DNA of 11,764 nucleotides, from the NCBI GenBank assembly GCA_947169505.1, contig CAMVPZ010000021.1, positions 1 to 11,764 of the forward strand, given 5' to 3'. The notes beneath the pieces are model-generated. The model ran no database searches and was not told the origin of the DNA. It saw nothing but the letters and a program-made list of their open reading frames with translations. Source of the stretch: an uncultured Pseudomonadota bacterium. Its GTDB lineage: Bacteria; Pseudomonadota; Alphaproteobacteria; Rs-D84. The position numbers and the translations under genes are program-made. This document shows, in pieces, positions 1 through 6,426 of this stretch (its first letter is position 1; each line of letters begins with the position of its first letter).

Positions 1-247
1 CATGAGTAGCAGCACCAGTCGAATTTAATCTTATTGCATGTGCGGTATCATAATAATACATATAAAACATGCCGCTCACAACCCCATGATTACCATCATC
101 ACCATAAACACTATTGGATAAAAATTCTCCATACGAATTAGACAAAGCATGCCCCAAACTTGAAGAACCACCACAGGCATTATAATTTTCACAAATCTCA
201 TACGAAATCCCTGCAAAACACGAATTAGCTGAAACATCAGCAAGCAT
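1..247 (-). pseudogene. Open frame running off the left edge; probable continuation of the frameshifted gene at 237-731
   Basis: Read on the minus strand from 247, this frame has no stop through to base 1 (82 codons). It starts M-L-A-D-V-S-A-N-S-C and contains the stretches SYEICENYNACGG and MFYMYYYDTAH. It is rich in Ser, Asn, Gly, Tyr and Cys, like the end of the upstream ORF, so it reads as secreted protein. It lacks its own signal peptide and has no Shine-Dalgarno sequence before the ATG at 245-247. A TAG lies in the same frame directly upstream, at 248-250. The simplest reading is one longer gene in which an extra base near 240-248 (GCT-T-GCT) moved the frame. This could be a real mutation or a sequencing or assembly error. 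An alternative is a separate gene overlapping its predecessor by 11 nt, which is less likely. No family is recognised. Confidence 0.55.
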
Positions 248-731
248 CTACTGGATTACTTGGTCCATTAACACCATAATTTGCATATAATGTATAATCC
301 CCGTTATTTTGCTCAACACTGTAATAAAGAATGAAATCACCATCACACGTGTTTAAAACAAACGGCGAAACGCTTTTATGGGCAAATTCCACGGTACATG
401 TAAGATTAGCATTAACATTACAACCAGGATAAGCATCAAAAATAAGACATTTCACATTTTGGCTGGCGTCTCTACATGTAATAGCTAACGGCTGCCAACC
501 TGAATAACTTGTTTGACAATACTGCGTAGCATCGCTTAACTGCAAACTAAAAAAACCACTAACAGAAACAGGATTTATAGCACCAGATATTGCCGTTGCA
601 CCATTTCCACATACAAAATTGACATTATAAGCCCATGCATATGAAACCATCGTGAAAAAACACACCACTGACACAACCAACGTACGCTGTAAAACATGGC
701 ATAAATTTCGAAAACATGTCTTTTTTAACAA
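237..731 (-). CDS. Secreted Cys-rich hypothetical protein, N-terminal part of a probably frameshifted gene
   Basis: 164 aa. The start codon is TTG at 729-731, supported by a perfect AGGAGG at 738-743 with a 6-nt spacer; no in-frame ATG lies near the start. Residues 1-34 form a signal peptide with a basic n-region (LKK...R...R), a hydrophobic core LVVSVVCFF and a likely cleavage after AWA34. The mature part has eight Cys (41, 72, 86, 95, 104, 112, 129, 164), consistent with disulfides in an exported protein. It is rich in aromatic residues and Asn in short beta-like stretches. No known domain is recognised. The TGA stop at 237-239 appears premature, because the +1-shifted frame is open to the window edge with similar composition. 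The gene has its own promoter just downstream of tyrS. Confidence 0.75.
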   Translation of the reverse strand: MLKKTCFRNLCHVLQRTLVVSVVCFFTMVSYAWAYNVNFVCGNGATAISGAINPVSVSGFFSLQLSDATQYCQTSYSGWQPLAITCRDASQNVKCLIFDAYPGCNVNANLTCTVEFAHKSVSPFVLNTCDGDFILYYSVEQNNGDYTLYANYGVNGPSNPVDAC

Positions 732-755
732 GCCTTTCCTCCTTGGTACAACATA

Positions 756-785
756 AGTGTACTAAATTTAACAAATGTTTGTCAA
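756..785 (-). promoter_or_regulatory. Sigma-70-like promoter for the secreted Cys-rich gene
   Basis: On the minus strand there is a perfect TTGACA -35 at 780-785, an 18-nt spacer, and a TACACT -10 (4/6) at 756-761. Transcription would start near 749 and give a short leader carrying the AGGAGG at 738-743. The box lies directly after the tyrS stop, so this gene need not depend on read-through. Confidence 0.55.
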
Positions 786-798
786 ATAATAAAAATTT

Positions 799-2013
799 TT
801 ATGAAATTTTGACTTTCAAAAAAACTTTCTTGCCACGTTGAACCATGATTGATTCAGTCGGTTCGACAATATAATCTTTGTCAGTAATCTTTTGTCCGTC
901 TATTTGAATTCCACCCTGTTCCACCATACGACGTGCTTCGGATTTAGAATCAAATAATTTTACCGCAACCAAGAAATCCAAAACTGGCATCGGTGCGTCC
1001 ATTTTCAAATCAAAACTTGGCACATTTTCATTGTTGCCACCGCCACCAAACAATGCCGCCGCCGCATCTTCTGCCGCATGTGCCGCATCTGTTCCGTGTG
1101 CTATCTCTGTCGCCGCAAAAGCCAAACGTTTTTTGACTTCATTTAATTCTGCACCTTGCTTCTTAGAAAATTCTGCAATTTCATTTAATGGGATTTCAGT
1201 GAATATTTTCAACATTTTTTCGACCAAATCATCTGGGGTATTACGGAAATATTGATAATATTCATATGGTGTTGTTTTATCTTCATTAACCCAAACCGCA
1301 TTCCCCGCAGATTTTCCAATTTTATTTCCATTGGAATCCGTCAACAAAGCGGTTGATAACACAAATGCTTCTTTGCCACATTTTTTACGAATTAATTCAA
1401 TTCCCATAACCGCATTTCCCCATTGGTCTGCACCACAAAGTTGAAGAACGCAATTATGTTCCCGATAAAGCGTTAAAAAATCCACCGCTTGGAAAGTCAT
1501 ATAATTAAATTCCAAAAATGTCATCCCATTTTCCAAACGTTTTTTTACACTTTCCATAGATAACATACGTGGAATTGTGAAATCCAAACCATACTGTGCC
1601 AAAAAGTCCAAATGCGAATAATTTTTCATCCAATCATAATTATCAACGATAATCGCATCTTGGTCGCCATTACCAAATTTCAAAAATTTAGAATAAGATT
1701 TTTTTAAACCCGCAACATTTTTATTTAATGTTTTTTCGTCCATCATTGGGCGCCCAGTATCACGCCCACTTGGGTCACCAATACGTCCGGTCGCACCACC
1801 AACCAACATAATCGGTTTATGACCATACTTTTGCAACCAGCGCATCATCATAACCGGAACCAAATGCCCAACATGCAAAGAATCCGCCGTTGGATCAGAC
1901 CCCAAATATACAGCGATTTTTCCATTATTTAATAAATCCTTTACAGCGTCCATATTTGAACACTGATTTATAAAACCACGCATGGTTAATTCATCAAATA
2001 ATTTATTCGCCAT
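799..2013 (-). CDS. tyrS: Tyrosine--tRNA ligase (TyrRS)
   Basis: 404 aa, a normal length for bacterial class Ic TyrRS. It is cytoplasmic and joins tyrosine to tRNA-Tyr using ATP. The Rossmann catalytic core carries the HIGH-type signature HVGH (47-50) after YLGSDPTADS, the GGATGRIGDPSGR segment (72-84), the tyrosine-pocket pattern YMTFQAVDF (Tyr171, Gln175, Asp178), GADQWGN (194-200), and the KMSKS loop as KIGKS (231-235). The C-terminal part (about 343-404) is an S4-type RNA-binding domain with SKSEARRMVEQGG. The ATG at 2011-2013 is preceded by AAAGGGAAAG. A 57-aa small ORF ends 11 nt inside this gene, so its translation may be coupled to that ORF. It is the last gene of the rpsB-side minus-strand block. 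No strong terminator follows, only an AT palindrome at the stop. Confidence 0.97.
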   Translation of the reverse strand: MANKLFDELTMRGFINQCSNMDAVKDLLNNGKIAVYLGSDPTADSLHVGHLVPVMMMRWLQKYGHKPIMLVGGATGRIGDPSGRDTGRPMMDEKTLNKNVAGLKKSYSKFLKFGNGDQDAIIVDNYDWMKNYSHLDFLAQYGLDFTIPRMLSMESVKKRLENGMTFLEFNYMTFQAVDFLTLYREHNCVLQLCGADQWGNAVMGIELIRKKCGKEAFVLSTALLTDSNGNKIGKSAGNAVWVNEDKTTPYEYYQYFRNTPDDLVEKMLKIFTEIPLNEIAEFSKKQGAELNEVKKRLAFAATEIAHGTDAAHAAEDAAAALFGGGGNNENVPSFDLKMDAPMPVLDFLVAVKLFDSKSEARRMVEQGGIQIDGQKITDKDYIVEPTESIMVQRGKKVFLKVKIS

Positions 2014-2176
2014 ATTCTTTCCCTTTGTCTTGACCGAAACACGATAAATTTTTCTTTAATTCATTTTCGTAATTTCTTGTAAAGATTATCCTTTTTTTGC
2101 GAATCTTTCTACCAAAAATATAATATTCTGTTTCTATCACAGAAACATTTTTTGATAATCTTATTATTTTTGGCAT
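2003..2176 (-). CDS. Small basic hypothetical protein (57 aa) overlapping the tyrS start
   Basis: The ORF begins at the ATG at 2174-2176, preceded by AAAGGATAACG (a Shine-Dalgarno-like AAAGGA with a 5-nt spacer). It runs 57 codons to a TAA at 2003-2005. The product is basic: it opens MPKIIRLSKNVSVIE, has a RKIRKKR cluster in the middle, and a hydrophilic Lys/Glu tail with one Cys. There is no signal peptide or membrane segment, and no family is recognised. The last codons overlap the first 11 nt of tyrS in another frame, and the tyrS ribosome-binding site lies within this ORF, so ribosomes finishing here could re-initiate at tyrS. A stop-free run of this length is uncommon by chance in such AT-rich DNA, but a non-coding spacer cannot be excluded. 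The TEYYIF segment has two adjacent Tyr codons, which allows, but does not show, a leader-peptide role. Confidence 0.45.
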   Translation of the reverse strand: MPKIIRLSKNVSVIETEYYIFGRKIRKKRIIFTRNYENELKKNLSCFGQDKGKEYGE

Positions 2177-2200
2177 CGTTATCCTTTGCTGTTTGCATTA

Positions 2201-2230
2201 ATAATACCACAGATGACCAAAACAAAACAA
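2201..2230 (-). promoter_or_regulatory. Weak candidate promoter before the small ORF and tyrS
   Basis: On the minus strand there is a TATTAT -10 (5/6) at 2201-2206 and a TTGTTT -35 (3/6) at 2225-2230 with an 18-nt spacer. It is the best match between the 59-aa gene and the small ORF and would give a short leader. The -35 is poor, so this is tentative; read-through from upstream is the alternative. Confidence 0.28.
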
Positions 2231-2251
2231 CAAAAAACTATTTTACAAAAA

Positions 2252-2431
2252 TTAATCGCCTTTGACTTTTTGCTGTAAATTCATTGTTTGAAAATTCAAC
2301 AATTTGGACAAATTAAATCTTCTTCTTTTTTTGGACACATCATCATAAAATTCAATATGTGTCCCAGTTTTGGTAGTCGTATACCGAACAAAAGAACCAC
2401 CAACTACCATTCTGTTATTATTGTTCGCCAT
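2252..2431 (-). CDS. Small hypothetical protein (59 aa)
   Basis: I chose the ATG at 2429-2431, giving an N-terminus of MANNNNRMVV. AAAAAAGGAAAAAAT lies directly upstream and closely resembles the tyrS start context. A start 15 codons earlier (2476) is open in frame, but it falls inside the stem of the tsf terminator hairpin and would encode its arm, so it is unlikely. The protein is basic, with an Asn-rich head, a beta-like GGSFVRYTTTKTGTHIEFY segment, then a KKRRRF cluster and a short helical tail. It has no signal peptide or Cys. It is probably cytoplasmic, possibly nucleic-acid binding from charge alone. No family is recognised. It sits 76 nt after tsf, beyond a hairpin, so it is probably expressed by partial read-through. 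Confidence 0.6.
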   Translation of the reverse strand: MANNNNRMVVGGSFVRYTTTKTGTHIEFYDDVSKKRRRFNLSKLLNFQTMNLQQKVKGD

Positions 2432-2451
2432 ATTTTTTCCTTTTTTATTGA

Positions 2452-2485
2452 ATAAACAACTGCGCTTTTCTTTCAAAGCGCAGTT
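2452..2485 (-). terminator. Hairpin terminator after tsf
   Basis: A perfect 11-bp inverted repeat, AACTGCGCTTT / AAAGCGCAGTT, spans 2458-2485 with a 6-nt loop, 22 nt past the tsf stop. On the minus strand it is followed by GTTTATT, a modest U-tract, so termination may be partial. On the plus strand the tract is better (ATTTTATTTTTT, starting at 2486), so the structure could act in both directions. Confidence 0.7.
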
Positions 2486-2507
2486 ATTTTATTTTTTACG
2501 CTTTGTT

Positions 2508-3377
2508 TTAACCCAGCATTTTTGCAACTTCGTCTGCCAGATTGTCTTCACGTTTTTGGATTCCTTCGCCCAAAACATAGAAAGCATAACCCGCCAATTT
2601 TCCACCATGTTCTGCGATAACATCTTTCACAGTCTTTGATGGATCCATAACAAATGGTTGTTCTTCTAATACAGATTCTGCATACCATTTTTGAATACGA
2701 CCTTCGACCATTTTTGCAACGATGTTTTCAGGTTTTCCAGCGGTTGCACCCGATTCAATGAAAACTTTCTTTTCACGTTCAACAGCCTTTGGATCAACGT
2801 CAGCAATTGTCATGAATTCAGGTTTGTTCGCAGCAATGTGCATAGCGATTTTTCCACCGATTTCATCAATACGTGGATCATCACCATTGATTGCAACCAC
2901 AACACCAATTTGTCCCATACCTGGAACCAAAGCATTGTGAACATAAGTATAAATATGATCGCCATCTACCTTTGCAATACGACGCAAACTCATATTTTCA
3001 CCAATTGTAGAAATAGTTGCAGCGATATCATCTTTGACTGCATTTAATGTCGCATCGAAATCACCAGCCAATTCCAATGCTTTGTTTGCAACATCTGCAA
3101 CCAATTTTTGGAATTTATCGTTTTTTGCAACGAAATCTGTTTCAGCATTCAATTCAACAACGCAACCCATATTGTCACATTTTACGACAGTCACCAAACC
3201 AGAAGCCGCAACACGACCTGCTTTGGATGCAGCCTTGACAATACCTTTTTGGCGCAACCAATCGGCTGCTGCTTCGATATCACCGTTATTTTCGACCAAT
3301 GCTTTTTTACAATCCATCATACCTGCGGATGTTTTTTCACGCAATTCTTGAACTAATTTTGCTGTTACTTCTGCCAT
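2508..3377 (-). CDS. tsf: Elongation factor Ts
   Basis: 289 aa, typical for EF-Ts. It is the nucleotide-exchange factor that releases GDP from EF-Tu in the cytoplasm. The N-terminal UBA-like domain reads LVQELREKTSAGMMDCKKAL (residues 9-28) and is followed by ADWLRQKG. The signature TDFVAKND (80-87), which contacts EF-Tu, is intact. The two core subdomains follow, with the conserved IAMHIAANKPEF. The ATG at 3375-3377 is preceded by GAAAGGAAATACAA. It lies 23 nt after rpsB and is co-transcribed with it, the usual rpsB-tsf arrangement. A hairpin terminator follows. Nothing is unusual about the protein itself; the frs/pyrH-frr genes that often follow tsf are absent here, where the downstream genes are small ORFs and tyrS. 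Confidence 0.97.
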   Translation of the reverse strand: MAEVTAKLVQELREKTSAGMMDCKKALVENNGDIEAAADWLRQKGIVKAASKAGRVAASGLVTVVKCDNMGCVVELNAETDFVAKNDKFQKLVADVANKALELAGDFDATLNAVKDDIAATISTIGENMSLRRIAKVDGDHIYTYVHNALVPGMGQIGVVVAINGDDPRIDEIGGKIAMHIAANKPEFMTIADVDPKAVEREKKVFIESGATAGKPENIVAKMVEGRIQKWYAESVLEEQPFVMDPSKTVKDVIAEHGGKLAGYAFYVLGEGIQKREDNLADEVAKMLG

Positions 3378-3400
3378 TTGTATTTCCTTTCTTTTATGTG

Positions 3401-4255
3401 TTATTGTTTGTCGGCTTTATCTGCCAATTTGCTGCGACGAACTTCACGAGCCTCAGAAGTTTTAGATTTTTGTTTTGCTTCTTTGACTTTCAAATCATGT
3501 TCATATTCTTCAGCAGCCGCTTCTGCATTATCAACATCAGCTTTTTTACCAGCAGCGCCACCCAATCTTTTTTCGATACCAGACAAAATAGCATCTACGA
3601 ACAAATCGCAATACAATTGTGTTGCACGTGATGCGTCATCGTTCCCAGGTACCGGATAATCAACCAATTCTGGGTTCGCATTTGTATCACAAATAGCAAT
3701 TGTTGGGATGTCCAAATTTCTTGCTTCGTGAACAGCATTCAATTCACGTGGTACATCAATAACAATCATCGCCTGAGGTACACCGTGCATTTCCAAAATA
3801 CCGCCAAAGATATCACGCAATTTAGCAACTTCTTTGGTCATAACACCGACTTCTTTTTTGGTTAAGCCCAATTTGTCAGCATTAGCAATATCGTTTTCCA
3901 TTTTTTTCAAACGACGAATACTCTGCGAAACCGTAGTCCAGTTTGTTAACATACCACCCAACCAACGATTGTTTACATAGTATTGACCGCAACGTTCTGC
4001 AGCATCTTTAACAATATCTTTTGCCTGGTGTTTTGTAGCAACAAACAAAATTTTACCACCTGCGGCAGCGATTGCTTCCAATGCAACCAATGAGCGATGC
4101 AACAGTGGTGCAGTTTTATTCAAATTAATAATGTGAATTTTATCTTTTACGCCATAAACATATGGTGTCATTAATGGATTCCAACGACGTGTATGGTGGC
4201 CAAAATGAACCCCAGCTTCCATTAATTGTTTCATAGTAAATGTAGGCAATGCCAT
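3401..4255 (-). CDS. rpsB: 30S ribosomal protein S2
   Basis: 284 aa. S2 belongs to the small subunit and is needed for S1 docking and initiation. Diagnostic blocks are MKQLMEAGVHFGHHTRRWNP (8-27), the KDKIHIINLNKT block, KILFVATKHQAKDIVKDAAERCGQ as partial matches, NNRWLGGMLTNW, and the C-terminal PTIAICDTNANPELVDYPVP block with ARNLDIP before it. The last roughly 50 residues form an Ala/Glu/Lys-rich, probably helical tail, a little longer than in E. coli S2, as is often seen in alphaproteobacteria. The ATG at 4253-4255 follows AAAGGATTTAAAT. It is the first gene of the rpsB-tsf operon, with a consensus -10 promoter and a leader of about 118 nt. In E. coli, S2 represses its own operon through the leader; whether that holds here is unknown. 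Confidence 0.97.
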   Translation of the reverse strand: MALPTFTMKQLMEAGVHFGHHTRRWNPLMTPYVYGVKDKIHIINLNKTAPLLHRSLVALEAIAAAGGKILFVATKHQAKDIVKDAAERCGQYYVNNRWLGGMLTNWTTVSQSIRRLKKMENDIANADKLGLTKKEVGVMTKEVAKLRDIFGGILEMHGVPQAMIVIDVPRELNAVHEARNLDIPTIAICDTNANPELVDYPVPGNDDASRATQLYCDLFVDAILSGIEKRLGGAAGKKADVDNAEAAAEEYEHDLKVKEAKQKSKTSEAREVRRSKLADKADKQ

Positions 4256-4373
4256 ATTTAAATCCTTTGTTTTCTGTTGTTATCCTCGGTCAGCAGATGT
4301 AAAAAACCAGATTATCTGGACAGAAATTATATCCGCTGCCTGTGTTCTTCGCATTAATTCGCATTAAATGCGT
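4256..4373 (-). promoter_or_regulatory. rpsB 5' leader with inverted repeats
   Basis: This is the predicted untranslated region from the promoter at 4380-4408 to the rpsB ATG. It begins near an inverted repeat at 4360-4372 (CGCATT-A-AATGCG), and the octamer CGCATTAA is repeated at 4350-4357 and 4360-4367. It contains a second consensus TATAAT (4326-4331) that could serve an internal promoter, and a short hairpin followed by six T. Regulation by S2 or by attenuation is an inference from this layout. Confidence 0.4.
4301..4319 (-). terminator. Possible attenuator hairpin in the rpsB leader
   Basis: On the minus strand CCAGATAATCTGG (4307-4319) folds into a 5-bp stem with a 3-nt loop and is followed at once by TTTTTT (4301-4306), the form of a small intrinsic terminator. 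The CAGAT arm could instead pair with a second ATCTG at about 4294-4298, giving a mutually exclusive fold. The stem is short, so this is a candidate only. Confidence 0.3.
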
Positions 4374-4379
4374 GCCGCC

Positions 4380-4408
4380 ATTATAAACAAAATCACCCAT
4401 AAAAGCAA
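4380..4408 (-). promoter_or_regulatory. Promoter of the rpsB-tsf operon
   Basis: On the minus strand there is a perfect TATAAT at 4380-4385, a 17-nt spacer, and TTGCTT as -35 (3/6 to consensus) at 4403-4408. Predicted transcription starts near 4373. It is back to back with the S8 peptidase promoter about 60 bp away. Confidence 0.65.
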
Positions 4409-4463
4409 GTTTTTTTTGAAAAAGTTTTTCTTTTTTACACAACAAAAAAAATCTATAAAATCA

Positions 4464-4491
4464 TTGACAAAACAAATGATTAGTCTATATT
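4464..4491 (+). promoter_or_regulatory. Promoter of the S8 peptidase gene
   Basis: There is a perfect TTGACA at 4464-4469, a 16-nt spacer, and TATATT (5/6) at 4486-4491. Transcription would start at about 4497-4499, only 5-7 nt before the ATG at 4504, leaving no room for a Shine-Dalgarno sequence. Confidence 0.65.
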
Positions 4492-4503
4492 TGTGTGAAA
4501 TAA

Positions 4504-6426
4504 ATGAAAATGAATTTGATAAAACGTATTTTTACATCTTTGTTTATTATCGTTTTTGCAACGACAAATTCGTTTGCTGTTTCAAATTGCGACAATGCAC
4601 GATATCGTAAAGCGCATCCACAATTATGTGAATCCACCAACGATACTTTTTTGGCGATTTTGGGTGGCGCTGCATTGGTTGGTGTTGGAACGGCTTTGGC
4701 CATTCAATCAAATGGGGACCATGGTTCTTCTTCACAAATTTCAAATCAAACAAATTTTCAACGTGTACCTTTGTCTGCGAATGTACCTATAAATTATGCG
4801 CCCATGGATTATGTCAAAAACCAAAAAATCAATGCTGTTTATACAAAATCTTTGACAAACGGCGCCGACATTGATGAATCAACAATAAAATCAATAAAAT
4901 CACAATACGAATATCAAAGAAATTATAAACAATACGATTCTATTGATTTTGCATATGCAATCGGCCGCAATTTCACTGGAAAAAACACATCAATTACTAT
5001 ATTAGATGATTTTTACAGCAATCATGGTGATACGGTTTATGAAATATTCAACAACATTGCTCCAGACACACAAATTACAAATCAAAACATCGCAATATCT
5101 GCCGATAATATGGGCTCTTTTAATAATATTGCAAATGCTATTGAATCAAGTGTTCCAACAAACATTTATAATGCCAGTTGGCAAATTCCATCCATTCCAA
5201 CAACAAACGCAGCAGCCGCAATATATAATTCGAACGCATCACCAAAAACATACACTGATGCACAATCATATATGTACAATATCCGCAACTCAGCTGCCGA
5301 TAACGATGCAATATTCGTTTGGGCAGCAGGAAACGAAAGCCAAAATGAAAGCGGCGCATTATCCGCCCTGCCCTTAGCATTTCCAGATTTAAATGGGCAT
5401 TTTGTAAATGTTGTTGCGATTGATAATCATGGCGATTTGGCTTGGTACAGTAATCAATGCGGAATTACACAAAATTATTGTATTGCCGCACCTGGATCTG
5501 ATTGGAATACAGATACACAAAGTCATGCATCTGGCACCAGTTTTGCAACCCCGGTAGTTTCTGGTGCAATCGCAATTATACACGAAGCATTTCCATATAT
5601 GACCGCTTCACAAATAACAGCTTTGTTATTTACTACCGCAACTGATTTGGGTGAAACAGGTGTTGATTCTGTGTATGGTTGGGGATTATTAAATATGGAA
5701 CGTGCCACACAACCTGTTGGAACACCAAAAATAGTTTTATCAAACAACACAATTCAACCATTGTCTTTATCAAACGTCAGCGCTACAACAGCAAAACCGT
5801 TAAAATCAGCCAACATAAAAATTGCATTTGTTGATGATTTTAATCGTCACTTTATAACAAATTTATCTGACAACATCAATGTTGTACCACATGGTCGTGG
5901 TTTTGATAAATTACGTGAAAGCGAAAATGATTCTGTTATTTTATTTGATAATTTTGAATTTGGATTTAAACAAAATCATTTATTTGAATCAAACGGATTA
6001 ATATCTACAAAACAAAATCAAATGACTCAATTCGTTGGATATAAAAATGAATTTAAAATAGACAATTTAAATTTCTATCAAAACATAAGATTTGGTATAA
6101 CACGTCCACAAACCGAAGAAAATTCTTTGATTACAAACTTTTCAAATATATATACTTCATCAGCAAAAATTGGCGCACAATATCAAGATTTATCTTTCGA
6201 AGTTGCAATTCCAGACACAATTATTTCTGGCGATATGTTTTTAACAGTACCTGTTAATAAAACAAAAAACGGAGAAATTGTTTACAACACGTACGATATC
6301 AATTTGGCAACAAAACCAAGCATTGAATACACAGTGAAATATAATGCTCTTTCAGCCACATTCGTTAAAAACCATGATCAAGAAAACGAATTCTTTATCA
6401 TGGCTAAAACGAAATATGCATTTTAA
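4504..6426 (+). CDS. Secreted subtilisin-like (S8) serine peptidase with putative C-terminal outer-membrane domain
   Basis: 640 aa. Residues 1-25 are a signal peptide (KMNLIKR, then a hydrophobic core, cleavage after SFA25). A second hydrophobic stretch at about 48-67 (FLAILGGAALVGVGTALAIQ) follows a pair of Cys (29, 42). The peptidase domain spans about 145-400. The likely catalytic residues are Asp168 (in ITILDDF), His174 (HGDTVYEIF) and Ser346 (SGTSFATP), with the oxyanion Asn277 in WAAGNE, so an active enzyme is expected. Only six residues separate Asp and His, far fewer than in subtilisin. Residues about 435-640 alternate polar and hydrophobic residues and end in KYAF, an aromatic C-terminus like a beta-barrel insertion signal, so an autotransporter-like surface peptidase is plausible though the barrel would be small. 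There is no Shine-Dalgarno sequence at ATG 4504 or ATG 4510. It is convergent with an outer-membrane protein operon. The substrate is unknown. Confidence 0.88.
   Translation: MKMNLIKRIFTSLFIIVFATTNSFAVSNCDNARYRKAHPQLCESTNDTFLAILGGAALVGVGTALAIQSNGDHGSSSQISNQTNFQRVPLSANVPINYAPMDYVKNQKINAVYTKSLTNGADIDESTIKSIKSQYEYQRNYKQYDSIDFAYAIGRNFTGKNTSITILDDFYSNHGDTVYEIFNNIAPDTQITNQNIAISADNMGSFNNIANAIESSVPTNIYNASWQIPSIPTTNAAAAIYNSNASPKTYTDAQSYMYNIRNSAADNDAIFVWAAGNESQNESGALSALPLAFPDLNGHFVNVVAIDNHGDLAWYSNQCGITQNYCIAAPGSDWNTDTQSHASGTSFATPVVSGAIAIIHEAFPYMTASQITALLFTTATDLGETGVDSVYGWGLLNMERATQPVGTPKIVLSNNTIQPLSLSNVSATTAKPLKSANIKIAFVDDFNRHFITNLSDNINVVPHGRGFDKLRESENDSVILFDNFEFGFKQNHLFESNGLISTKQNQMTQFVGYKNEFKIDNLNFYQNIRFGITRPQTEENSLITNFSNIYTSSAKIGAQYQDLSFEVAIPDTIISGDMFLTVPVNKTKNGEIVYNTYDINLATKPSIEYTVKYNALSATFVKNHDQENEFFIMAKTKYAF

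Noticed and set aside
2177..2251. T-box-like leader before tyrS
   Set aside because: There is no specifier loop, no UGGN antiterminator bulge and no terminator hairpin, and T-boxes are mainly found in Firmicutes.
2432..2476. 15-codon upstream extension of the 59-aa gene
   Set aside because: It would start inside the terminator stem, while the internal ATG has a good RBS.
2691..3351. Several plus-strand ORFs of 63-118 codons
   Set aside because: All are antisense to tsf, whose motifs are intact.
5006..5377. 123-codon plus-strand ORF
   Set aside because: It is an out-of-frame shadow inside the S8 peptidase gene.
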